From assembly GCA_031271245.1 (NCBI GenBank), contig JAISWC010000153.1, forward strand, positions 1-5,658: DNA of 5,658 nucleotides. Reading direction: 5' to 3'. Below the pieces are notes generated by a model, which worked only from the letters and a program-made list of their open reading frames with translations, had not been told where the DNA came from and did no database searches. The first letter of the stretch is position 1. Each line of letters opens with the position of its first letter. Origin of the DNA: Tannerella sp. (GTDB taxonomy: Bacteria > Bacteroidota > Bacteroidia > Bacteroidales > Tannerellaceae). Of the stretch, positions 1 to 5,658 are shown piece by piece. A program made the position numbers and the translations under genes.

Positions 1-63
1 ATAATTTTATTTCCGTTTTTTTTATTTTTGCCCGTTCGCCGGGTTTATCGGGGGTTTTTTAAC
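1..63. other. AT-rich intergenic edge, no gene seen
   Basis: This stretch holds T-rich runs and a small stem CCCG (31-34)/CGGG (40-43) around TTCGC. A TATTTTTG at 23-30 fits the -7 consensus on the plus strand, but its -33 region would lie outside or at the edge of the window. No gene can be supported here. Confidence 0.4.
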
Positions 64-92
64 AAAAAAGGGGTTAATTGCCCCCCCCCCCC
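64..92 (-). terminator. Weak terminator-like hairpin with a G12 run
   Basis: On the minus strand a run of 12 G (92-81) is followed by CAATTAA, CCCC (73-70) and six T (69-64). Four G-C pairs around a 7-nt loop, possibly extended by G-U pairs, followed by the U run resemble a weak intrinsic terminator. It would end a transcript of about 150 nt begun at the promoter at 221-252. The homopolymer itself is slippage-prone. The 4-bp core makes termination uncertain. Confidence 0.3.
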
Positions 93-102
93 TAACATTT
101 CT

Positions 103-183
103 TCACGTGTCGGAGTGTTTTCTTGCAGGCATCCAATCGATTGCGATGCGTACATAGTCCAGGGGTTCCCGCGTTTGTTTCAT
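103..183 (-). CDS. Possible 26-residue small protein or ORF remnant
   Basis: Reading leftwards, ATG 183-181 opens a 26-codon frame ending at TGA 105-103; the peptide begins MKQTREPLDYVRIAIDWMP. A good -7 box lies 37 nt upstream, giving a leader of about 30 nt, with AT-rich sequence but no Shine-Dalgarno site. The same frame is open again after the TGA, through the G12 run, to TAA at 24-22. The locus could therefore be a longer reading frame broken by one stop or by slippage, or a fragment of a repeated element. I do not recognise the peptide. No membrane segment is evident. Confidence 0.3.
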   Translation of the reverse strand: MKQTREPLDYVRIAIDWMPARKHSDT

Positions 184-220
184 AAAACAATAATAAACCG
201 GTATAAATTAATATTGGCGC

Positions 221-252
221 CAAAGATATGGGAAAGAAAAATATTGTGCAAG
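221..252 (-). promoter_or_regulatory. Leftward Bacteroidota promoter
   Basis: On the minus strand, CTTG (252-249) is followed after 20 nt by TATCTTTG (228-221). The -7 box is a full TAnnTTTG match and the -33 box matches TTTG at three of four positions with standard spacing. Transcription would start near 214 and run towards position 1. It would serve the small ORF at 183-103, a small RNA ending near 64, or a gene beyond the left edge. Confidence 0.5.
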
Positions 253-415
253 AAAAAATGGAAAAAAATTTTTCAACAGCAGAAACATACGGCGCGCAGC
301 ATGGTTTTGTGTGTTGTTTATAAAGCAGTTAGCGGTTAGTAGAACAGTAGCAGCGGAAATCTCCAAACAGCCACTCTGCCAACTACCGGGTACGTTCCAA
401 CAGGTCGTTTTTCAA

Positions 416-484
416 TTTAACCGCAAAGGGCACACAGTTTTTACATAAAGAACACGCTGTTACTTTGTGTCCTTTGCGGTTAAA
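416..484. repeat. Imperfect 22-bp inverted repeat, probable dispersed intergenic element
   Basis: The left arm at 416-437 begins TTTAACCGCAAAGG; the right arm at 463-484 is its reverse complement at 20 of 22 positions, with a 25-nt loop between. On the plus strand one of the two differences is a G-U wobble. No T run follows on either strand, so it is not a classical terminator, although it could form the 3' structure of the tamB transcript ending about 160 nt upstream of it. The AACCGCAAAGG/CACAAAG wording resembles intergenic repeats I recall from Bacteroidales genomes; that is memory, not a search result. Confidence 0.7.
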
Positions 485-488
485 AGGT

Positions 489-528
489 TTCCGGATCCTT
501 CCGGATCAGTTTCGGCTGTCCGGGACAG
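489..528. repeat. Short direct repeat and small palindrome downstream of tamB
   Basis: TTCCGGATC occurs twice, at 489-497 and 499-507, with one base between. A 13-nt palindrome, CTGTCCGGGACAG, follows at 516-528 (6-bp arms around a central G). These lie 115-154 nt beyond the tamB stop. No T run is attached. Between 529 and 642 I see no gene, terminator or repeat. Confidence 0.6.
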
Positions 529-642
529 ATAAGTCCGACATGTTGGAATACACCCTCAACTACTATCTGCCTGTTTATACATGAAACTGTACCGCGCGCA
601 GGATCACTTCATCTTCCGGGCCAAGATTGTTGATTGAGTTTC

Positions 643-3600
643 TTACTTCTTTCCCTTTTTTTCTTCCCCCTCCAGAATGGTTTTCTGTTTCTTCCAGAAG
701 AGAAACAGGTCATCCAGGCGCCGCATTTTCTTCCGGAAGACGATGCCCGTTCCGTATTTTGCGATTTCACCCTCCAGCAGGCTTTCGTAGCTGCGGTTGT
801 AAAACAGCCTGGCATAGTGGCTGCCGCCCGCGTCGAGCCGGTATTCGAGGGAGGCGTCGTTGATAAACGTGCTGTTCTGTTTGGTGGCGTCGCCGGTCGA
901 GACGCGCCCGCCCAGGATGACGTTGAGCCGCTCGTTGTAGAAGCGTTTCGAGAAGCGGAAAGCGTAATCCGTCCGCCGTCCGCTGCCCGGTTTCGTGCCG
1001 TCGTAGCGGTCCATGGTGAAGTCGAAGTCAATGTTTTTCAGCAGGCTTCCGGTGATGTTGTTGATTTCGCTCTGCAGGAAGCTGTTCAGCGCCATCCCCA
1101 TGTCCAGTTTACTTTTTCCGGAACCGTCGTCGGCCAGGTACATGCCCGTGAGCAGCAGGCTGACGGCCTGTTTGTTCCGTTCTTCCGGGCCCATGGCGAT
1201 TAACTGGTTCTGTACGGAGGCGTCGTCCAGCGCCTCCAGCGTAAATTGCAGCGACAGGTTCGCCAGCCGCTGTTTCACTTCGATGCCCGCGTCGAAGTTC
1301 ACCGGGTGAGGCGCCTGACCGCCCGCGCCGACCGACGAACGGATGCGTTCGGTCGCTTTCAGGCTCAGGTACGGGTCGAACGGGTCGCCCGTCCATTCGA
1401 TATAGCTGTTTTCCTTAATCTTTAGCGTTTTGTTGGCAATCACGGGCATGTTATACTTCACCAGTCCGCCCGAAAGCGTATAGCGACCGGTCAGCATCAG
1501 GTCGCCCTGCCGGGTATACCGGAACGACAGGTCGCCGCCGCCCTCCAGTTCCACCCGGCTGGAGGAGGTGTTGTCCAGGTCGACCCGCAGCTTTACGGAC
1601 GGGTCGAGACGGATGTTCAGCAGCACGTCCGGCCCGGCGGCGGAAACCCATTCACGCGGCACCCCCGTGAAACTTCGCCTGGCGCGCCGCGGAAGGGTGT
1701 CCCGGAACGAGGAAAACGTCACCAGGTCGGCCATGCGGTCCTGCGCCGTCAGCGGCGACTCTTTCAGGATGTATGTCAGGTTCGTGGCGCCCGGCAGGTG
1801 TAGCCAGCCCCTCATCTCCGGCGCACCGATCGGGCCTTTGAGCGTGGCGTTGAGGCCGGCGGACAATTTGCCGTAGACGATGCTTTCATTCGTTTTCGGC
1901 GCATTCATCAGTTGCATGTTGCTGGCCGTCAGTGTCAGGTCGACTTCCGCCCGCGCCGGGTTTTGAAAGTCAACGACGCCGTCGATCACGAAAGGATTGT
2001 CTCCGACGGCATAAATGCCGTATTTGTCAAACTGCGCCCGGCTGTCCCGGATTTCCACTTTCCGGCCGTCGAAGCGGAGCTGCGTCCCGGCGACCGCGAT
2101 GCGGGCCACGGCCGTATCGGCCTGCAGGTAGCCGTTGAGCAGCGGTTCCTTTCCCGTACCCGCGACCGTCATGCGTCCCTGCAACGTGCCGCTCAACTGC
2201 GTGAGGCCGTCCAGAAACGGGTCCAGCATTTTCAGCGGTAGCCGGTTGATCTCGAACGTCCCGTCCAGGCGTCCGTTCTCTTTGGAAAAGCCGGAGGCGG
2301 AAAGCGCGACGATTTCCCTTTCATCATGGAAAAAATGCAGGTCGATCCGGTGTTCTCCCCGAACTGCGGGCAGGTATACGCCGCTCAGCAGCAGTTCACC
2401 CACTCGGCCGTTCCGGTAGATCAGGTCGTCGACGCCCGCACCCGCCGCAATCAGGTAGCTCCGGCCTACGGGCACATAACGCAGCGACACGTCCGCCATG
2501 CCCCGCACCGGCGACGCCCAGCCGAAGCCTTTCGAAATCAGGTCTAAGTCGATCCGGCTGATCTCGAGCATCAACTCTTTCATTTCCTCTTCTTCCTCCT
2601 CTTCCTTCTCTTCCTTCTCTTCCTCCTCCGAATGTAACCACAGGTAAGCGTCGTTTTCCCCGTCCAGGCGGAGGTTGGCGGAGAAGTCGCCCGTGTTTTT
2701 GAGTAGCACGTGATTGTCGGGATTCACGGCGAAGGGCAAAAAGGCAATCACGGCGTCCGGCTGCACGTCAAAGAGCCAGCCCTCCGGCTGTTTTTTCGCC
2801 CGGAGACCCAGCCGCAGACCGGTTTCGCCGCGTCCGTTCCGGTAATGCGCTTCCAGTGAGGCCCCGTCGTCCTGCACCAGCCCGTTCCATCCGGCCGTGA
2901 ACGGCTCCTGGTGACGGAATTTGAGCTTGACAATCTCGCCCGTATGGCGGATGCCCGCCGTGTCCTGCCACACGTTCATCCGCAGCGTGTCAATCTTCGT
3001 CGTGTCCTTAATCAGGGAAAACAGCCGGGCGCTCATTTGCAGCCCGCTGTCGGGCGAGGTGGAGGCGTCGAGCGCGAAACGGTCGAAAAAGAGGTCGTTT
3101 TCCTGCAAATAACTGTACACCGGATTGTCGTGCCCGGCAGTCATCCGCAGGGAAACGTCGGGCAGGAGCGGCCGGAGTTCCTGCAGCCGGACGGCGGAGT
3201 CTTTTTTCAACTGCTCTGCGAAGCGGGCGGATATGCCGACCAGCTTGCGGACGGTTGTCTCCAGGTCTGCACTTCCCGTGACCGTCAGTCCCAGGTCGCC
3301 GGCGTGAAGGGAACACCGCATGGAATCCCCGTCGCCGGAGGCATGAAGGGTCAGCGTCTTCGGACTTACCTGCTGCGTTCCCATCGTCATCTCCCAGTTT
3401 CCCAGGGTAACATCCAGCAGGTGACGTTTCTCCCAGTCGGTCTTGATTTCCGAAAACAGCTGGAAGGAATGAGCCAGAGGCATACCGGTCCATTTCATGG
3501 CGTACATGTCCAGCGAATCGACGCCGGCAATCAGCGTGGCCGTTGTCCGGTCCCTGTGCAGTGCCCCGTCCAGCGTGACGGTTCCCCTTGCGTGAGGATA

Positions 3601-5301
3601 TTCGCTGACGAGCGAGACATGCAGCCGGTGTTCCCGCAACAGTCCCTCGACGGAAAGGCCGTGGAAAGAGGCGCCGGGGATTTGCAGTTCCGTCAGTGTG
3701 CCGCTGACTTGCAGCCGGGTGGAGTCGTGAAACGGGTCTGTTCCTCTCCCTCCGGCGCGAATGGAGGCCGTGAGCAGGATAATGGAATCGCGGGGCATGA
3801 ACCGAACCGGCGCCAGGCTGTCCACGTCCAGTATCGCTTCATATTCGTTCCGTCGCGTGTCGCAGTGCCCGGAGAGGCGTACCCTGCCCTGCGGGCCGCT
3901 CAGCAGCATCGCACACTGATAATCGCCTCCGGTCAGCGTCGCCTCCAGATTCAGCCGCATGTCTTCGGGAATGCGGAAACGCTCGGCGACGGGAGGCAGC
4001 GTAAGCCGCTGCAACAGTCCGGACGTCCCGGTCTGCGCCGTCAGATGCAGCTCGCCCGAACGCAGCGCTCCGTCGGTTACTTTCCTGGCCACGCCGTCGG
4101 CCTCCACCCGGAAAATGCCGGGCAACTCGCCCTGCAAATGCCGGAGGTGCATCCGGTCCGGGTTTCCCTCCAGCAGCCCGGAAACAGTAAGAACGGTATC
4201 CGGGTAGTAGCGTTCGATTTCGCGGGCCTGCCGTCCCAGGGCTGTCAGCACGTCGCGCCGGTCGAGCGAGGCTTCCAGCTGCGAGCGGAACATGCCCTGC
4301 GGCGTGTCCGCCAGCGCAGACCAGGGAAATTCTACCTGCGCAAGGACGGTTGAATAGGGCGTTTGCAGCGACCAGCGAGGCACGGACAGCATCGCCGAAT
4401 CGGCGTGAACGCTTCCTTCCATGCGGACGGACAGTCCCGACTGTTCGCCGGCGGAGAACGAACGGAGCAGGGCATGTATCTCCCGCCCCTGATAAAACAG
4501 GGAATCCAGGCGGACGTGCAGGTCCGAGAGCGCGATGTGCGAAGGGTCGAAACCCTGCCGGACGGGAGGCGGAAGCCCCGTATCGTAATCGATGGAGGCG
4601 CCGGTGAGCAGGAACAGCGCGGCGGAATAGCACTCCGTGTCGAAGTCGGCCATGCCGGCCGTCAGAGTCATGTTTTCGAAGGCGGCGGCGACTTGCAGGG
4701 AATCGGACGGCATCTGCAAAGCGAGGGCGATGCGCTGTAGGCGGATGTCGTCCAGATGCAGTTTCCAGCGGAAGGGCGGAGCGGTCGTGTCGGGCGGGGC
4801 AAGGGAGTCGATGCGGACATTCACCGCGGCGCCGGAAAGCAGGAGTTCGCCCAGCTGTATTTCTTCGCGGGTCAGGTGAATCCGGTGGTCGCCGGCGGTC
4901 GTCAGCGAGTCGGCGACTCCCGACACTTCGAATCCTTCCGTCCATTCCCGTGTGTTCAGCCGGACGTCCTCCAGCCGAAACGCGCCTATCGACACTTCAC
5001 CGTCCAGCAGGGGAAGCGGACGCACACTCGCCGCGGCATGACCGACGTAAAGGAGCGTGTCCCGCGCCGACCCGGTCACGGAGACACGCCGCAGCGTCAG
5101 GTTCAGCGGAAACGACAGCCGTATTTCTTCCGCTTCCATGTGCATCTCCGTACCGAAAAAAACAGCCTCCACCACTCTGTCCGCGACGAAACGCTGGACG
5201 GGCGGAAAATAAAACAGAACGCCCGAAAGCAATACCGCAAGTACAACTCCCAGACATACCCGTCCGGCTATCTTCAATCCTTTTCTCATGTGCCTGTTCA
5301 T
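643..5301 (-). CDS. tamB: TamB-family translocation/assembly module protein (DUF490), envelope biogenesis
   Basis: This is a complete 1552-residue protein read leftwards from ATG 5301-5299 to TAA 645-643. Residues about 8-31 form one hydrophobic signal-anchor segment after a basic start (MNRHMRKGLK). The rest is a long, beta-rich, repetitive body with no further membrane segment, as in AsmA/TamB proteins that bridge the periplasm from an inner-membrane anchor. The conserved C-terminal part (from about residue 1095) has the typical signatures: a KGPIGAPEMRG stretch, a GRYTLSGGLVKYNMP stretch near 1272-1286, and EWTGDPFDPYLSLKA around W1303. It ends in a beta-strand-rich, barrel-like stretch and a Lys/Glu-rich tail. 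Known family roles are TamA-linked outer-membrane protein assembly and phospholipid transport to the outer membrane; which applies here is inference. Length fits Bacteroidota members. Met5 (5289) is an alternative start; Met1 was chosen because a -7 box lies just upstream. A Glu/Lys tract at residues 892-906 is unusual. No TamA gene is visible nearby. Confidence 0.95.
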   Translation of the reverse strand: MNRHMRKGLKIAGRVCLGVVLAVLLSGVLFYFPPVQRFVADRVVEAVFFGTEMHMEAEEIRLSFPLNLTLRRVSVTGSARDTLLYVGHAAASVRPLPLLDGEVSIGAFRLEDVRLNTREWTEGFEVSGVADSLTTAGDHRIHLTREEIQLGELLLSGAAVNVRIDSLAPPDTTAPPFRWKLHLDDIRLQRIALALQMPSDSLQVAAAFENMTLTAGMADFDTECYSAALFLLTGASIDYDTGLPPPVRQGFDPSHIALSDLHVRLDSLFYQGREIHALLRSFSAGEQSGLSVRMEGSVHADSAMLSVPRWSLQTPYSTVLAQVEFPWSALADTPQGMFRSQLEASLDRRDVLTALGRQAREIERYYPDTVLTVSGLLEGNPDRMHLRHLQGELPGIFRVEADGVARKVTDGALRSGELHLTAQTGTSGLLQRLTLPPVAERFRIPEDMRLNLEATLTGGDYQCAMLLSGPQGRVRLSGHCDTRRNEYEAILDVDSLAPVRFMPRDSIILLTASIRAGGRGTDPFHDSTRLQVSGTLTELQIPGASFHGLSVEGLLREHRLHVSLVSEYPHARGTVTLDGALHRDRTTATLIAGVDSLDMYAMKWTGMPLAHSFQLFSEIKTDWEKRHLLDVTLGNWEMTMGTQQVSPKTLTLHASGDGDSMRCSLHAGDLGLTVTGSADLETTVRKLVGISARFAEQLKKDSAVRLQELRPLLPDVSLRMTAGHDNPVYSYLQENDLFFDRFALDASTSPDSGLQMSARLFSLIKDTTKIDTLRMNVWQDTAGIRHTGEIVKLKFRHQEPFTAGWNGLVQDDGASLEAHYRNGRGETGLRLGLRAKKQPEGWLFDVQPDAVIAFLPFAVNPDNHVLLKNTGDFSANLRLDGENDAYLWLHSEEEEKEEKEEEEEEEMKELMLEISRIDLDLISKGFGWASPVRGMADVSLRYVPVGRSYLIAAGAGVDDLIYRNGRVGELLLSGVYLPAVRGEHRIDLHFFHDEREIVALSASGFSKENGRLDGTFEINRLPLKMLDPFLDGLTQLSGTLQGRMTVAGTGKEPLLNGYLQADTAVARIAVAGTQLRFDGRKVEIRDSRAQFDKYGIYAVGDNPFVIDGVVDFQNPARAEVDLTLTASNMQLMNAPKTNESIVYGKLSAGLNATLKGPIGAPEMRGWLHLPGATNLTYILKESPLTAQDRMADLVTFSSFRDTLPRRARRSFTGVPREWVSAAGPDVLLNIRLDPSVKLRVDLDNTSSSRVELEGGGDLSFRYTRQGDLMLTGRYTLSGGLVKYNMPVIANKTLKIKENSYIEWTGDPFDPYLSLKATERIRSSVGAGGQAPHPVNFDAGIEVKQRLANLSLQFTLEALDDASVQNQLIAMGPEERNKQAVSLLLTGMYLADDGSGKSKLDMGMALNSFLQSEINNITGSLLKNIDFDFTMDRYDGTKPGSGRRTDYAFRFSKRFYNERLNVILGGRVSTGDATKQNSTFINDASLEYRLDAGGSHYARLFYNRSYESLLEGEIAKYGTGIVFRKKMRRLDDLFLFWKKQKTILEGEEKKGKK
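2584..2628 (-). repeat. Low-complexity Glu/Lys tract (polypurine) inside tamB
   Basis: Residues 892-906 of the TamB protein are thirteen Glu and two Lys (EEEEKEEKEEEEEEE). They are encoded by an all-purine GAG/GAA/AAG run on the coding strand that includes a tandem GAAGAGAAG duplication. The tract lies between two beta-rich segments and is followed by MKELMLEIS, so it probably forms a surface loop or linker. Such tracts can change length by replication slippage without breaking the frame when whole codons change. The function is unknown; length variability is inference. Confidence 0.85.
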
Positions 5302-5322
5302 ATCGCACCATTTTCACAATGA

Positions 5323-5330
5323 CAAAGATA
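5323..5330 (-). promoter_or_regulatory. Bacteroidota -7 promoter box for tamB
   Basis: On the minus strand this reads TATCTTTG, a full match to the TAnnTTTG consensus of the Bacteroides primary sigma factor. It ends 21 nt before the tamB ATG, so transcription would start near 5316 and leave a leader of about 15 nt. No good TTTG -33 element is present at 19-21 nt spacing; that place (about 5350-5355) lies inside the left heptamer-repeat arm. No clear Shine-Dalgarno sequence precedes the ATG, which is common in this phylum. Confidence 0.6.
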
Positions 5331-5336
5331 CAAAAT

Positions 5337-5447
5337 GAATTGAGAATGGAGAATTGAGAATTGAGAATGAAACGGCGTGAAAGGACTAAAACTGCGGCGA
5401 GTCGAAGCATCCCTCATTCTCAATTCTCAATTCTCAATTCTCAATTC
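5337..5447. repeat. Inverted pair of heptanucleotide (GAATTGA)n arrays
   Basis: The left arm (5337-5370) is four tandem GAATTGA units, the second altered to GAATGGA, followed by a shortened unit GAATGA. The right arm (5414-5447) is its reverse complement: a shortened TCATTC followed by four perfect TCAATTC units. The 34-bp arms match at 33 of 34 positions and enclose a 43-bp non-repetitive spacer (5371-5413). As RNA or extruded DNA this would form a long AT-rich stem-loop. The left arm comes within 6 bp of the tamB -7 box and covers its -33 region. Its nature is not known: possible readings are a dispersed repeat element, a slippage-prone regulatory tract, or a cruciform between divergent promoters. 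Confidence 0.9.
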
Positions 5448-5518
5448 AAATAGACCTTTCTACGGGACTGTCACAAAAATTTTTTTTCCGAAAATGTTAC
5501 AGACTAAAAATAGTTTTG

Positions 5519-5526
5519 TATATTTG
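5519..5526 (+). promoter_or_regulatory. Bacteroidota -7 promoter box for the rightward gene
   Basis: TATATTTG is a full match to TAnnTTTG and lies 25 nt before the ATG at 5552, which predicts a leader of about 19 nt. An overlapping alternative, TAGTTTTG at 5511-5518, also fits the consensus. The -33 region is weak: the best candidate for the first box is TGTT at 5495-5498, 20 nt upstream. An A5T8 tract at 5475-5487 lies further upstream and could act as an UP-like or bent element (inference). Confidence 0.5.
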
Positions 5527-5539
5527 CCGCTGGTAAATT

Positions 5540-5544
5540 AAAGG
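5540..5544 (+). promoter_or_regulatory. Ribosome binding site deciding the start at 5552
   Basis: AAAGG is followed by a 7-nt spacer and ATG 5552-5554. Another ATG four bases earlier (5548-5550) has only a 3-nt spacer and opens a 28-codon frame ending at TGA 5632-5634. Both the spacing and the open frame therefore favour 5552. Confidence 0.5.
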
Positions 5545-5551
5545 CACATGA

Positions 5552-5658
5552 ATGCAAAACTCCATACAGTTACGCAAAGCATCCCGGAGGGTTCTCCGGG
5601 ATGCTTATACAATTTGGATTATCTATCCAAATGATAAGCCCCTTACGCAATACGATCA
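5552..5658 (+). CDS. Start of an unrecognised gene, cut by the window edge
   Basis: The frame from ATG 5552 stays open for 35 codons to the end of the window. The protein begins MQNSIQLRKASRRVLRDAYT and continues through a short hydrophobic WIIYP stretch to LTQYD. The start is basic (K9, R8, R12, R13, R16) and shows no signal peptide or membrane anchor. A -7 box, a short leader and an AAAGG ribosome binding site at good spacing support real expression. It is transcribed divergently from tamB. I do not recognise the family from 35 residues. It does not resemble the N-terminus of TsaD, which I recall as a common tamB neighbour in Bacteroides. Codons 9-19 coincide with a perfect 13-bp hairpin, which is odd for coding sequence. 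A leader region or a fortuitous frame remains possible. Confidence 0.55.
   Translation, partial: MQNSIQLRKASRRVLRDAYTIWIIYPNDKPLTQYD
5577..5606 (+). other. Perfect 13-bp stem-loop near the start of the rightward gene
   Basis: AAGCATCCCGGAG (5577-5589) and CTCCGGGATGCTT (5594-5606) are exact reverse complements separated by the loop GGTT. The stem is GC-rich and begins 25 nt after the A of the ATG at 5552. No T run follows on the plus strand, so it is not a standard terminator in that direction; on the minus strand only TTT follows. It could affect translation or RNA stability, or serve as a protein-binding palindrome. Confidence 0.85.
5603..5639 (+). other. Second stem-loop, overlapping the base of the first
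   Basis: ATTTGGAT (5612-5619) pairs with ATCCAAAT (5625-5632) around the loop TATCT. Outside it GCTTAT (5603-5608) can pair with ATAAGC (5634-5639). The outer helix uses GCTT (5603-5606), which also forms the base of the preceding 13-bp hairpin. The two structures thus compete for four bases or stack with a shortened first stem. A regulatory switch is only an inference. Confidence 0.5.

Larger units (their letters stand above)
5570..5650. repeat. 8-bp direct repeats TTACGCAA flanking the two hairpins
   Basis: TTACGCAA occurs at 5570-5577 and again at 5643-5650, just outside the paired hairpins. This could be chance, a pair of protein-binding sites, or a target-site duplication around a 65-bp inserted element. 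The last reading conflicts with the region being an old coding sequence, unless the insertion kept a frame open. Confidence 0.4.

Noticed and set aside
28..339. 103-codon plus-strand frame
   Set aside because: It runs through the C12 homopolymer and AT-rich repeats, lies opposite a better-supported leftward promoter and small ORF, and its protein has no recognisable or balanced composition.
351..584. Plus-strand frame open for 77 codons, ending VYT then TGA
   Set aside because: It has no start codon until 540, crosses the 416-484 inverted repeat and resembles nothing I recognise; it is probably chance reading of a repeat element.
2911..4353. 480-codon plus-strand frame antisense to tamB
   Set aside because: Long antisense frames arise easily opposite GC-rich genes. 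The tamB frame has clear family signatures throughout, and the antisense product looks like low-complexity shadow sequence rich in Gln, Arg and Gly.
3839..4945. 368-codon minus-strand frame within tamB in another phase
   Set aside because: It is rich in Arg, Ala, Gly and Pro, as expected from an out-of-phase reading of GC-rich codons, and it is fully inside tamB.
5371..5413. Invertible promoter between inverted repeats
   Set aside because: The 43-bp spacer contains no TAnnTTTG box in either direction and no recombinase gene is visible, so an invertible promoter is not supported.
5337..5447. CRISPR array
   Set aside because: The repeat units are 7 bp, directly adjacent and arranged as two opposed arrays, with no spacers between units.
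5414..5487. Intrinsic terminator formed by the heptamer hairpin and the T8 run
   Set aside because: The T run at 5480-5487 is 33 nt beyond the right arm, too far for a standard intrinsic terminator, and no gene reads into it on the plus strand.
5548..5634. 28-codon plus-strand ORF starting four bases before 5552
   Set aside because: Its Shine-Dalgarno spacing is only 3 nt and it stops early. The overlapping frame from 5552 has better spacing and stays open, though a leader-peptide role cannot be fully excluded.

Overview
The window looks like a piece of a Bacteroidales-type chromosome (phylum Bacteroidota). The evidence is one very long TamB-family gene of the Bacteroidota type and several upstream motifs that fit the Bacteroides primary-sigma -7 consensus TAnnTTTG. 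The coding part is clearly GC-rich, while both intergenic parts contain AT-rich stretches and simple repeats. The genus cannot be named from this sequence.

Layout: positions 1-642 are intergenic with no convincing long gene. They hold, in order, a weak terminator-like structure containing a run of 12 C (G on the minus strand), a possible 26-codon minus-strand ORF with its own promoter, an imperfect 22-bp inverted repeat that resembles a dispersed intergenic element, and a short direct repeat plus a small palindrome. Positions 643-5301 are one minus-strand gene, a 1552-residue TamB homologue (inner-membrane-anchored, periplasm-spanning protein with a C-terminal DUF490 domain). Positions 5302-5551 are the divergent intergenic region. 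It carries the tamB -7 box, a near-perfect inverted pair of heptanucleotide arrays abutting that promoter, and a rightward promoter. From 5552 to the window edge a plus-strand reading frame stays open. It is the start of an unrecognised gene, with a ribosome binding site and, unusually, a perfect 13-bp hairpin at codons 9-19.

How the parts work together: tamB and the gene starting at 5552 are divergently transcribed and share a control region of about 250 bp dominated by the inverted heptamer repeats. TamB most likely acts in envelope biogenesis, either lipid transport to the outer membrane or outer-membrane protein assembly. No TamA/BamA-like partner gene is visible. I see no phage, CRISPR, tRNA, rRNA or complete insertion sequence. 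I do not see a clear new multi-gene system; the most unusual material is in the two intergenic regions.
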